Positions 1 through 8,564 of a stretch of DNA of 64,000 bases are shown here, one piece after another (positions within the stretch are counted from its first letter, which is position 1; each line of letters starts with the position of its first letter). The position numbers and the translations under genes were made by a program. The notes beneath the pieces were generated by a model. The model was not told where the DNA came from, made no database searches, and saw only the letters and a program-made list of their open reading frames with translations. Origin of the DNA: Bradyrhizobium sp. B124 (lineage in GTDB: Bacteria; Pseudomonadota; Alphaproteobacteria; Rhizobiales; Xanthobacteraceae); the NCBI RefSeq assembly GCF_038967635.1, contig NZ_CP152413.1:2790001-2854000 (forward strand), written 5' to 3'.

Positions 1-1017
1 CGCAGGCCGAGGCGGTCGCCGACCTTCGGCCGCAGCGCCGGGTCGACCCGCGCGATGGCGGAGCCGCCGGCGAGATCGAAATGGATCAGCGTGTCCGAGC
101 CCAGGGGTTCGACCAGCTTGACGTTGATGGCAATGCCATCGGCGACATCCGAGGCGACTGCGAAATGTTCGGGACGAATGCCGAGTACGGCGTTACCGGC
201 CTGACGTAGCTGGCCTGCGGTCTCGCCGTCCAGTGGCACCACCGTTCCTCCTTGCGAGAGGATCGCACGCTCCTGGCGCCATCCGATCGGGAAGAAGTTC
301 ATAGCCGGCGAGCCGATGAAACCGGCGACGAACTGGTTGGCCGGCCGCTCATAGACCGTCTCCGGCGTGTCGTATTGCTGGATGGTGCCGCTCTGGAGCA
401 CCACGATGCGGTCGGCCATGGTCATGGCCTCGATCTGGTCGTGGGTGACGAAGACCATGGTGGTCTTCAGCTCCTGCGACAGCGCCTTGATCTCCGCCCG
501 GACCTGCCCGCGCAGCTTTGCATCGAGATTGGATAGCGGCTCGTCGAACAAAAAGGCCTTGGGATTGCGCACGATGGCACGGCCCATGGCGACGCGCTGG
601 CGCTGGCCGCCGGACAACTCCTTCGGCTTACGGTCGAGATAAGGTTCGATGTGCAAGAGCGCGGCAGCCCGCTTCACCCGGACATCGATCTCCGCTTTCG
701 GCGTTCCGCGCAATTCCAGCGCAAACGACATGTTGTCGTAGACGCGCATATGCGGATAGAGCGCGTAGTCCTGGAACACCATGGCGATATCGCGCTGGGC
801 GGCCTGCACGCCGTTGACGCGCTTGTCGCCAATATAGAGGTCGCCGGACGAAATCGGCTCGAGGCCCGCGATGATTCGCAGCAAGGTCGACTTGCCGCAG
901 CCGGACGGGCCGACGAAGACGACGAACTCATGGTCCGCAATCTCAAGATTGAGATCGGGGATCACGGTGTAATTGCCGTAGCGCTTCACGAGGTTGCGGA
1001 TCGAGATCGAGGCCATG
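1..1017 (-). CDS. ABC sugar/polyol importer ATP-binding protein (partial)
   Basis: This is the ATPase of a CUT1-type (MalK/UgpC/MsmX-like) carbohydrate importer. It hydrolyses ATP on the cytoplasmic face to drive the two permeases encoded just upstream. It is seen by reading the minus strand from the ATG at 1017. Walker A GPSGCGKST is at residues 36-44, the LSGGQRQRV signature is near 134, a Walker B ending FDEP is near 155, an H-loop THDQ is near 190, and TOBE-like sequence follows to the window edge. The 339 codons present have no stop, so the C-terminus lies outside the window. It is the last gene seen of a five-gene minus-strand operon, 5 bp after the alcohol dehydrogenase. The substrate cannot be read from sequence; the dehydrogenase partners suggest a polyol or sugar. 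Confidence 0.9.
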
Positions 1018-1022
1018 ATCGC

Positions 1023-2027
1023 TCAGTCCAGCGCCAGCACAGGCTTGATCAGCTCGCCCTTGGCGAAGCGGGCGAAATTCTCTGGCAAAGCCTGCAGGCC
1101 GAACTCGCCGTCGACGAGGACGCGGTATTCGTCCTTGTACGTGCGCAGCAGCTCGACGTTCGGCTCGAAATCCGAGACCGGGAAGTAGAAGGTCCGGATC
1201 ATGTAAAAATCCTTGCGGCGGAACACCTTGCCTTCCTCGATGGTCCACGGCGCCGCGTTCTCGCCGACCAGCACCAGCGCGCCGCGCGGCAGGACCAGCT
1301 CGATGCCGAGGTTGCGCGCCGCATGCGCGCCCGAGCATTCCATGATCAGCGCGAAACGCTTCGAGGTATCACCGACGGTGTGCGCCTTCGCACCGAAGGA
1401 TTGCGCGATCTTCAGGCGTGTGGTGTTCGGATCGGCGACGTAGATGTCGTAGTAACCGAGCGCGCGGAGCGCCAGCACGACGCCGAGACCGACAGGCCCC
1501 GCTCCCATCACGAGGACCGCGCCTGCCTCGCTCGGCGGCACCACACGGCTGGCGAAGCGCACGGCGTGACCTGACGTCCCGATGGTGTCGAGCAGCAGCG
1601 GCGCGAGGCTGTCCTCGATATCATCGGGCACCGGCAGCAGGCAGTTTTCCGGCACCGGAACGTACTCGGCGTAACCGCCGGGCCTGTTCCAGCCGATCAG
1701 GCTGGAGACTTCCAGGCACATCTGAGTGTCACCGCGCTTACAGGCGGCGCAGCGATCGCAGTGCAAGGGGATGTAGACCGCGCAGCGGCAACCATGCAGG
1801 CGGTGACCCGGCTGCTCGACGACGCCAAAAATCTCGTGGCCGGCGGTGAACTCGGCGCCCTTGTGCCAGAGCTTGAAGTCCGAGCCGCATAGCGCGGTGC
1901 GCGAGACGCGGACCAACACCTCACCTGCGCCGACGTCGGGCAGCGCGACACGCTCGATAGTGATGCGGTCGTTGCCATGGAAGACCGCGGCCTGCATGAT
2001 CGCATTTGGACGGAGTGATAAATTCAT
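1023..2027 (-). CDS. Zinc-dependent medium-chain alcohol/polyol dehydrogenase
   Basis: A 334-residue MDR-family NAD(P)-dependent dehydrogenase, related to sorbitol or threonine dehydrogenases. The catalytic zinc ligands appear as Cys47 and the His64-Glu65 pair (AGHE). A structural zinc site is seen at Cys90, 93, 96 and 104 (CDRCAACKRGDTQMC). The Rossmann fingerprint GAGPVG is at 175-180. The gene sits inside the ABC importer operon between permease and ATPase, so it probably oxidises the imported polyol or a derivative in the cytoplasm. A second in-frame ATG at residue 11 is an equally good start. The exact substrate is unknown. Confidence 0.82.
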   Translation of the reverse strand: MNLSLRPNAIMQAAVFHGNDRITIERVALPDVGAGEVLVRVSRTALCGSDFKLWHKGAEFTAGHEIFGVVEQPGHRLHGCRCAVYIPLHCDRCAACKRGDTQMCLEVSSLIGWNRPGGYAEYVPVPENCLLPVPDDIEDSLAPLLLDTIGTSGHAVRFASRVVPPSEAGAVLVMGAGPVGLGVVLALRALGYYDIYVADPNTTRLKIAQSFGAKAHTVGDTSKRFALIMECSGAHAARNLGIELVLPRGALVLVGENAAPWTIEEGKVFRRKDFYMIRTFYFPVSDFEPNVELLRTYKDEYRVLVDGEFGLQALPENFARFAKGELIKPVLALD

Positions 2028-2034
2028 CAGATAC

Positions 2035-2862
2035 CTAGCCTTTCACCGCACCGAGCGTCAGCCCGGACACGAGCCAGCGCTGAACCAGGGCGGCCAGCAC
2101 CAGCGGCGGCAAGGCGATCAGCGCCGCCGCAGCCATAAGGGCGCCCCATTGCGTCGAGCCTTCGCCGATGAAGTTAAAGGCAGCCGCGATCAGCGTCTTG
2201 GTGTCGCCATTGGAGAGCACCAGCGCAAACAGGAAATAGTTCCACGAGAAGACGAAGGCGAGGATCGCCGACACGGCGACGCCGGATGCCACCAGCGGCA
2301 GCGCAATGCGCCAGAGAATGCGTGTGACGCTGCATCCATCGACCTGCGCCGCTTCGAACACGCTGCGCGGGATGCCGTCGAAAGACGGCAGCAGAACCCA
2401 GATCACGATCGGCAGCGTGATGACGGCGTGGCTGAGAATCAACGCGGTGTAGGAGCCGATCATGCCGACCTGCCGGAACATCACATACCACGGCAGCAGG
2501 AACAGCGTGCCAGGCGCCATGCGCGCCGCGAGCGTCAGGATGGCCGGCCAGGAAATCCGCGTCCAGGAGACGGCAAAGGCGGCGGGAATTCCGAACAGAA
2601 GTCCAAGCGCGGTCGAGCCGACGGTGACGATGAGGCTGTTGAGCGCATAGCTCAGGAACGGCGTGGTCCTGGTCAGCTCGACATAGTTGTCCAGCGTCGG
2701 CGTGAAGAACAATGTCGGCGGATAGGCCGTGACCTCGAAGGACGGCTTGAATGAGGACAGCACCATCCAGACCGTCGGCGCCATGATTAGCAAGCCGGCG
2801 ATCACGAGCTGCACCGTGTTGAGCCAGCGGATCCAACGGTCGGTGGTGGCGGCATCGTTCAT
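2035..2862 (-). CDS. ABC sugar importer permease, MalG/UgpE type
   Basis: An inner-membrane permease of the CUT1 family with about six hydrophobic segments. The EAA loop that docks with the ATPase is visible (EAAQVDGCS, about 80 residues from the C-terminus). I chose the ATG at 2862 (MNDAATTD). It lies 4 bp after the stop of the upstream permease, whereas the longer open frame overlaps that gene. The length, about 275 aa, is normal for the family. It forms the membrane channel together with the protein encoded at 2867-3754. Confidence 0.88.
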   Translation of the reverse strand: MNDAATTDRWIRWLNTVQLVIAGLLIMAPTVWMVLSSFKPSFEVTAYPPTLFFTPTLDNYVELTRTTPFLSYALNSLIVTVGSTALGLLFGIPAAFAVSWTRISWPAILTLAARMAPGTLFLLPWYVMFRQVGMIGSYTALILSHAVITLPIVIWVLLPSFDGIPRSVFEAAQVDGCSVTRILWRIALPLVASGVAVSAILAFVFSWNYFLFALVLSNGDTKTLIAAAFNFIGEGSTQWGALMAAAALIALPPLVLAALVQRWLVSGLTLGAVKG

Positions 2863-2866
2863 GACA

Positions 2867-3754
2867 TCACCACGCCACTGCGCCGCGCAGGCGGTTGAAG
2901 GCAAGCACGGCGCCGAACACGATCGCCGTCAGCGTCAGCATCAGGGCGCTGGCATAGCCGATGTTGAAAAACTCGAAGCCGACCCTGAAGCCGTAGATGT
3001 TGAGCGTGTTCGAGGCGTTGCCCGGGCCGCCCTGGGTCGTGATGTAAATGATGTCGAAGAAGCGCAGCAGATCGACGCTGCGCAGGATCGCCGCGGTGAC
3101 GATGGTCGGCAGCAGCAGCGGCAGCGTGATGCGCTGGAAAGTCCTGAATGGAGACGCACCGTCGATCTGCGCGGCCTCGTAGACGCTCGACGGCAGGGAT
3201 TGCAGACCGCCCAGCACGATCAGGGCGACGTAAGGCGTCCACTGCCAGCTGTCGATCAGGGCCACGGTCGGAATGACCCAGGTCGGCGAGGCCAGCCAAG
3301 TCGACGGCGGCAGGCCGAACGACTGGAGGATATAGTTGGCAGCACCGAGCGACGGATCGAGGATCACCAGCCACATCATGCCCGCCACCACCGGCGGCAT
3401 CATGAAGGGCGAAATGAACAACGAGCGCACGATGCCCGGCAGCCGCTTGGCGTGGAACAGCACCAGCGCCAGCCAGACGCCGAAGACGAGTTGCAGCACC
3501 AGCGACAGCACGAATAGCGCAATGGTAATCCACAGCCCGTGCCAGAATTCGTGATCGGAGATCAGCTTCGAATAATTGGCGAGGCCCGCGAAAGACTGCT
3601 TGCCGGTCGATGAAAAAGTCTGGAAACCGAGCCAGATCGTATAGACCACCGGAAACGCGATCATTGCGACCGTGAAGATCACGGCCGGCGCCGAGAGCGC
3701 CGCCATTTCCAGCTTCTGCCGGTCCTGCGTGAGTGTCGCAGCGGTAGCCGACAT
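2867..3754 (-). CDS. ABC sugar importer permease, MalF/UgpA type
   Basis: A 295-residue CUT1 permease with six predicted membrane helices and the conserved EAA loop (EAAQIDGASPF). It pairs with the neighbouring MalG-type permease to form the channel of the importer. It follows the binding-protein gene after a 61-bp gap that contains a stable stem-loop (3780-3808). The N-terminal 20 residues are polar, as usual for this subfamily. Confidence 0.88.
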   Translation of the reverse strand: MSATAATLTQDRQKLEMAALSAPAVIFTVAMIAFPVVYTIWLGFQTFSSTGKQSFAGLANYSKLISDHEFWHGLWITIALFVLSLVLQLVFGVWLALVLFHAKRLPGIVRSLFISPFMMPPVVAGMMWLVILDPSLGAANYILQSFGLPPSTWLASPTWVIPTVALIDSWQWTPYVALIVLGGLQSLPSSVYEAAQIDGASPFRTFQRITLPLLLPTIVTAAILRSVDLLRFFDIIYITTQGGPGNASNTLNIYGFRVGFEFFNIGYASALMLTLTAIVFGAVLAFNRLRGAVAW

Positions 3755-3779
3755 GAGTTCGTTTCCTTATCGTGAGGAG

Positions 3780-3808
3780 ATGCCGGCAGGCAGCAAGCCC
3801 GCCGGCAT
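3780..3808 (-). promoter_or_regulatory. Intercistronic stem-loop between binding-protein and permease genes
   Basis: ATGCCGGC (3780-3787) and GCCGGCAT (3801-3808) form a perfect 8-bp stem with a 13-nt loop. It starts just after the binding-protein stop in the direction of transcription and is not followed by a T-run. In other importer operons such hairpins stabilise the abundant binding-protein mRNA relative to the permease mRNA; that role here is inferred. Confidence 0.5.
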
Positions 3809-3815
3809 GAAGCCG

Positions 3816-5117
3816 TTACTTCTGGGCGATCAGCGTATCGAGCGCCTTGTCGGCATCCGCGCAAGCCTGGTCGATCGGCTTCTGCTTCAGGATCAGCTCC
3901 TGCACGGCCTGGCCGATGAACTCACGTGATTCCGGGTTGGCGACGATGGGATAGCCGACCTCGGAGGAGCCCTTCGTTGCGAGCACGTCGAGCGCGGCCT
4001 GCCATTCCTTGCGGACCGGCTCCTCGTCGATCCACTTGCGGTATTCAGGATCCTTGGCGACCGACGGACGCGGCGGGGCAACGCCCTGGAGCGCCATCTT
4101 CTTCTGCACCTCCGGGCTGGTCGCCCACTGCACGAAGTACCAGGCCGCATCCGGCTGCTTGCTGTGCGAGGACACCGCCATGCCCCAACCGATCGTCGTC
4201 GGCGCCTGGCCGGCATCGCCCGCGGGGAACGGCAACAGGCCGGTGTCCTTGAGGCGCGCGCCGCCTTCCATCACGGTGCGCAATTCATTCGAGGATTCGA
4301 ACGCCATTGCGGCGCGGCCGCTGCGATAGAGTGCCGAAATCTGCTGGAAGCTGTAGTTGACAACGCCGGGCGGGCCGAAATCGCGCAGCAGGCGACTATA
4401 GGTATCGAGCGCTTCCTTGCCCTTGGCCGAGCAGAGATTCGACTTGCCGTTGGCGATATAGCTGCCGCCGATATTGTGCAGCATGTTGCTGAAGGTATAA
4501 GCAATCGCTGGCTTGAGGCCGCGCGAGACGAACGGCGTCACGGTGCTGTCGCAGCTCTTGATCTTCTCGGCAGCGGCCTCGACGTCCTTGATCGTCTTCG
4601 GCGCCTCGAGGCCGCACTTCCTGAAGATGTCAGTACGGTAATAGAAGATCGGGCCTTCTATGTTCATTGGCATGCTGGTCAGCTTGCCGCCGAAGGTTGC
4701 GGCCTTCAGCAGGGCCTGGCTCAATCCGTTGGGATCGTATTCCTTGGCCACGTCGTTCTTGGCCATCGCAGTGAGATCGCCGTACCAGCCGGCAGCGGCG
4801 AACTGCTCGCCCTCTCGCGAGGGCAGCGTCATGAACACGTCCACTTCGTCGCTGTTCGCATTCATGACGGTCACCAGACGCTGTCGCATCTGCTGTTCCT
4901 GATAGCCGTCGACCTTGAGGGTCATGCCGGTCAGCTTCTCGAAATCTGCCTTGTAGGTCAGCAGCGCTTGCGCGACCGGATTATTGTTGGCGAGAAAGGT
5001 GACGGTCTTGCCCTTGAACTTCATCCAGTCGAAATCGGCGGCGTGCGCCTGCGCGGTCGCCGCAGCAATCGCGAGAACGGGCAACGCGACGTGGGTCGCG
5101 AGCATCCTGGCCTTCAT
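3816..5117 (-). CDS. ABC sugar importer periplasmic binding protein
   Basis: A 433-residue family-1 extracellular solute-binding protein (UgpB/MalE-like). The start at 5117 is chosen because a purine-rich GGGAGGAG Shine-Dalgarno precedes it and because it gives a clean Sec signal peptide: a short KAR n-region, a hydrophobic core, and cleavage after AQAHA near residue 26. It would capture the sugar or polyol in the periplasm and deliver it to the two permeases. It is the first gene of the operon. Its promoter region (5118-5310) is shared with the divergent LacI-type regulator and carries two operator-like palindromes. The ligand cannot be inferred from the sequence. Confidence 0.88.
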   Translation of the reverse strand: MKARMLATHVALPVLAIAAATAQAHAADFDWMKFKGKTVTFLANNNPVAQALLTYKADFEKLTGMTLKVDGYQEQQMRQRLVTVMNANSDEVDVFMTLPSREGEQFAAAGWYGDLTAMAKNDVAKEYDPNGLSQALLKAATFGGKLTSMPMNIEGPIFYYRTDIFRKCGLEAPKTIKDVEAAAEKIKSCDSTVTPFVSRGLKPAIAYTFSNMLHNIGGSYIANGKSNLCSAKGKEALDTYSRLLRDFGPPGVVNYSFQQISALYRSGRAAMAFESSNELRTVMEGGARLKDTGLLPFPAGDAGQAPTTIGWGMAVSSHSKQPDAAWYFVQWATSPEVQKKMALQGVAPPRPSVAKDPEYRKWIDEEPVRKEWQAALDVLATKGSSEVGYPIVANPESREFIGQAVQELILKQKPIDQACADADKALDTLIAQK

Positions 5118-5183
5118 CAAACTCTCCTCCCGGCTGACCGCCTTAAGCTGGCGGACCATTTTTGAACACGTTTGAGCACGGTC

Positions 5184-5197
5184 TGAAAACGGTTACA
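5184..5197. promoter_or_regulatory. LacI-family operator-like site near the importer operon
   Basis: TGAAAACGGTTACA matches the generic LacI-family pattern TGTAANCGNTTACA at 11 of 12 defined positions and has the typical central CG. It lies 67 bp upstream of the binding-protein start. Probable operator for the adjacent repressor (inference). Confidence 0.5.
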
Positions 5198-5293
5198 AAT
5201 TAGACCATACGACCGCCGTGTCAAGCGATGGACATGCAACACAATATACTGCAAACTTACGACATAACCGCTACTTTGCCGCCCTCGGCACCA

Positions 5294-5309
5294 GATGTAA
5301 CGTTACATC
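5294..5309. promoter_or_regulatory. LacI-family operator, perfect palindrome at the regulator start
   Basis: GATGTAACGTTACATC is a perfect 16-bp dyad centred on CG, ending one base before the chosen ATG of the LacI-type regulator. The half-site resembles that at 5184-5197, which supports autoregulation plus control of the divergent importer. Confidence 0.6.
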
Positions 5310-5310
5310 C

Positions 5311-6351
5311 ATGAGACTGACAAACGCCCGGTCTGTGAAACAGGGTATCCGCGCCGTGGCTGCTCGCGCCGGCGTCTCGACGGCATCGGTCTCGCGCGCC
5401 CTCAATAATCCCGATGCGGTGAGCCCGTCTTTGCGCGCCCGCATCGAACAGGCCATCGACGCGCTCGGCTACATCCCACATGCGCCGGCGCGCATCCTGT
5501 CATCCCGGCGTTCGCGCACCCTCGGCGCGATCGTGCCGACCATCGACAACACGATGTTCGCGCGCGGCATCGCCTCGCTGCAGCAATATCTGTCGTCGGT
5601 AGGGTACATGCTGTTCCTCACCACGAGCGGATATGATCTCGACGTCGAGCTTCAGCAGGCGCGCAATTTGATCAGCCGCGGTGTCGACGGACTCGTGTTG
5701 CGCGGCGACTGCCATCACGAAGGACTGCGCAAGCTGCTCGCGGACAACGCCGTGCCTTTCATCAATGTCGGCATCTACCAGCCGGATCGACCTTACCCCT
5801 GCGTCGGCACCGACAACGAAGCCGCCGCCCATCGCGCGGCAGCACATGTCATCGAGCTCGGCCACCGCCGCATCGGGATCGTCTCGGCACTTCAGCGCAA
5901 CAACGACCGCGCCAGCGCGCGCGTCGCCGGCTTTCGCCGCGCGCTGACCGAAAACGGGCTTGAGCTTCCCCCGCAATGGCATGTCGAGGTGCCGTATACC
6001 TTGGACGACGCGCGGGAGGCGGCGCGCCATCTTCTCAATCTCAAGGACCGTCCAACGGCCGTGGTGTGCGGCAACGACGTCATCGCCTATGGCGTGTTGC
6101 TCGAGGCGGAGCGCGACGGGTTCTCCGTGCCGCGCGATCTATCGGTCGTCGGATTCGACGACCTCGACTGGAGCCGCCATTTGCGGCCGAGCCTGACCAC
6201 GATCCACGTTCCGACTGGAGAAACCTGGCAGCGCGCCGGAGAATATCTGGTGCGGAGCCTCGCCGGTGAGCAGACCATCATGCATCGCGAGATCGATTTC
6301 TCGCTGGTGGTCCGCGAATCGACGGCCCCACCTCCGAAATCCCTGAAGTGA
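5311..6351 (+). CDS. LacI-family transcriptional regulator
   Basis: A 346-residue regulator. The N-terminal helix-turn-helix is unmistakable (residues 10-35, VAARAGVSTASVSRALNN), followed by the hinge and a periplasmic-binding-protein-like sensor domain containing the family phrases SVVGFDDLDW and PSLTTIHVP. I start it at 5311: the family N-terminus begins here, and a perfect operator palindrome immediately precedes it. An open frame extends 93 bp further upstream but looks non-coding. It is divergent from the importer operon and 10 bp upstream of the SDR gene, so it most likely represses both in the absence of the sugar or polyol. Confidence 0.9.
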   Translation: MRLTNARSVKQGIRAVAARAGVSTASVSRALNNPDAVSPSLRARIEQAIDALGYIPHAPARILSSRRSRTLGAIVPTIDNTMFARGIASLQQYLSSVGYMLFLTTSGYDLDVELQQARNLISRGVDGLVLRGDCHHEGLRKLLADNAVPFINVGIYQPDRPYPCVGTDNEAAAHRAAAHVIELGHRRIGIVSALQRNNDRASARVAGFRRALTENGLELPPQWHVEVPYTLDDAREAARHLLNLKDRPTAVVCGNDVIAYGVLLEAERDGFSVPRDLSVVGFDDLDWSRHLRPSLTTIHVPTGETWQRAGEYLVRSLAGEQTIMHREIDFSLVVRESTAPPPKSLK

Positions 6352-6361
6352 GCCCGCCGCG

Positions 6362-7096
6362 ATGAATTTCAATTTCTCCCTCGCATACGGCTTTCATGCC
6401 GTCGTGATCGGTGGCGCCGGTGACATTGGCGCGGCGATCAGCAACCAGTTTTGCGACCTCGGCGCGACGGTGACCGCAACCGCCGCGAACGAGGCTGATC
6501 TTGCTCGCACCCTGCTCAAGCCACGCACCGGGCTCGCGCTCGCGACGCTAGACGTCACGGATGACGAAGCCGTCGCGTCCTTCGCCCGGCAGCATAAGCG
6601 CGTCGATGCGCTGGTCAATTGCGCCGGGATTCTCGCACGCGACAAGGAATTCGAAATCGAGACCTTCGTGAAGGTGCTCGACGTCAATCTCACCGGCACG
6701 TTCCGGACCTCCATGGCGTTTCGGCCACTGCTTGCGGCGACGAAAGGTTCGATCGTCAATATTGCCTCGATGAATGCCACGCTGGCGCTGCCGCGCATCC
6801 CTGCCTACTGCGCCAGCAAAGGCGGCGTCGTCATGCTGACCAAGGCGCTGGCCTTGAAATGGGCCGAGGAAGGCATCCGCGTCAACGCGGTCGCGCCTGG
6901 CTATATAGAAACCGCAATCAACGCGGCGGGCCGGACCGACCGCGCGCACTATCAGCGCATAGCCGACCGCACGGCGTTCAAGCGCTGGGGGAAGCCGGAA
7001 GACATTGCAGGCGCCGTTGCCTTCCTCTGCATGCCGGCCTCGCAATATGCGACGGGCACCGTCGTTGCCGTGGACGGCGGATTTCTGGCAGGATGA
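6362..7096 (+). CDS. SDR-family NAD(P)-dependent oxidoreductase
   Basis: A 244-residue classical short-chain dehydrogenase. The cofactor glycine motif GGAGDIG is at 17-23, NCAG at 86-89, and the catalytic Ser136 and Tyr149-x3-Lys153 are present. The C-terminal VDGGF is typical. It follows the LacI regulator by 10 bp and is probably co-transcribed. With the zinc dehydrogenase across the divergent promoter it suggests a two-step oxidation of an imported polyol or sugar; gluconate- or sugar-oxidising SDRs are the nearest types by feel. Substrate not determined. Confidence 0.85.
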   Translation: MNFNFSLAYGFHAVVIGGAGDIGAAISNQFCDLGATVTATAANEADLARTLLKPRTGLALATLDVTDDEAVASFARQHKRVDALVNCAGILARDKEFEIETFVKVLDVNLTGTFRTSMAFRPLLAATKGSIVNIASMNATLALPRIPAYCASKGGVVMLTKALALKWAEEGIRVNAVAPGYIETAINAAGRTDRAHYQRIADRTAFKRWGKPEDIAGAVAFLCMPASQYATGTVVAVDGGFLAG

Positions 7097-7824
7097 CGCC
7101 AACGGGAACCAAGACGCGACTCGGCCGGTGGCCTCCATCTTTGCGGAACTAAGTCATGACTGCGAGCTTGCGAGACTCGCCTCCGGCGGCGTGACTCATC
7201 TTCGCCTGCCAATCGCACGCGAGAGCAGATGATCCCACACCATATCGACTGCCGCTGCTTCAGATTGGCTGAAAGGGGATATCGACATACCGTCAGCGGC
7301 GATGGAGAAGGATTTCGACGTGTAGTGCGGCAGTGAGTGAGATTTCTTTGAGGTGGGTTGCCGGGGCGGGATCTGAAGCGATGTCAAGGTTCGCGAGGTC
7401 TGCCGGACGAAAAGCGGAACCTTCGGCGGAGGAACAAAGGGCCACTTAGCTCAGCGTTCACAACCGTGTAGCGTGTGAGATCGTGAACAATCGTAGTTTG
7501 GCGTGGAAAGTCGTGTGGTCGCGAGGGGACGAATCGCCTCCCGGACAATCCGATTCTGATTCTTCAGCAAACGGTACCCGGTGGCGACGAGCAGAACAGA
7601 CTGTCCGTTCTGCTCGCCCTGATATCCTATTCTACGACGAGCACGTAATCGACCTGTACCGGCGGATCAGCGCGCTGTATCGAATGGGGGAAGATACAAA
7701 AACAAAGAGAAGGTCGCACAGCAATCTGGCTGCACCACGTCCTTCCGCAAAAAAACGTCGCACGAGACCCATTTTGTTCTCGGCGACCACTCCGCAAAGG
7801 TCTTGGAAAATAAGGATCTTCCTT
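7097..7824. other. Gap without recognised gene, left of the island junction
   Basis: 728 bp with no convincing gene. Short frames exist on both strands but show no family features. The last part, 7751-7780, is nearly identical (27 of 30) to 43644-43673 and lies at the same distance, 74 bp, from its tRNA-Lys sequence. On the minus strand, AAGGA-AGA-TCCTT followed by ATTTTCC (about 7804-7823) resembles a weak terminator, as expected downstream of a tRNA. Confidence 0.5.
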
Positions 7825-7874
7825 TGGTGGGCGCACCAGGGCTCGAACCTGGGACCCGCTGATTAAGAGTCAGC
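7825..7874 (-). repeat. Left attachment-type repeat: 3' fragment of tRNA-Lys(CTT)
   Basis: These 50 bp are identical, base for base, to 43718-43767, the 3' part of the intact tRNA-Lys gene including the encoded CCA, acceptor strand, T-arm, variable region and part of the anticodon arm. The identity stops abruptly at 7875, so the 5' half of the tRNA is missing and this copy cannot work as a tRNA. This is the classic product of site-specific integration into a tRNA 3' end and marks the left edge of the island. Confidence 0.88.
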
Positions 7875-8564
7875 CCCGGGTTGAGAACAATCAATCACTT
7901 ACTGGTCGCACCACTGGGCTTATCCGACTGAAAGTGGGCATTCGTCGCACGGTTATAGTGATTGCACTGCCTGATATCCGAACACGCGCTACTCGGACTT
8001 TACGGGGGCAATTGCGACTACAACGCCATCGATCGATAGGTTCAAATCGGGGACATGCAACCATCTCAAATTGCTATTTCAGGCGGTCGCCTAGGCGTGG
8101 CCAGCACTGCTTGCCATACTTCCGCTACTGGTCGCTCCAGTTCTTCGACGTAGATGCTCAAGACGACGAGGTAGGGTCCCGAATTTCGTGAACGATTTCG
8201 TCTGCTAAGGTTCTCCGCATAGTGTTCTTCATCGCGAAATCCGTCCTTTGACCCCACGCTTAAGAGCTACGGTTTGCGGGGTGACCGGCGGTAACATCAC
8301 GGAACCAAGCCGCGACGGCCTTGTCGCGCCACTCGTTGCTTTGCTGTCGCCCGGGGCATCAGGACGGTATTGGTTGGAGCGAAACCGAGCTACGACGAAC
8401 GCTATGCTGCTCGGGGCCAAGAGGCAGTCCGAAAACTGGTAGCTCGGGTGTTGGCCCATCCCGTCCGCAGTAGCTCCGGCCCGCCGCTCGAACTCGCTGA
8501 CGTCGGCGGAGAGCTTTATCGGCATTTCGCTGGCACAGATGCCAGTCCGACGAGTCACCCATCA
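7875..8564. other. Left-end island segment without recognised gene
   Basis: 690 bp just inside the left island border. No integrase, transposase or other family could be recognised in any frame; the short open frames have low-complexity compositions typical of shadows or decayed DNA. If an integrase once lay here it is gone. Confidence 0.45.

Noticed and set aside
7483..7866. Open frame ending in AHQGSNLGPAD across the left tRNA fragment
   Set aside because: This peptide ending is the well-known translation of antisense tRNA 3' sequence; the frame has no other protein-like features.
7825..7920. A second tRNA gene at the left island border
   Set aside because: Only the 3' 50 bp match; the D-arm and 5' acceptor strand are absent, so it is an attachment remnant.
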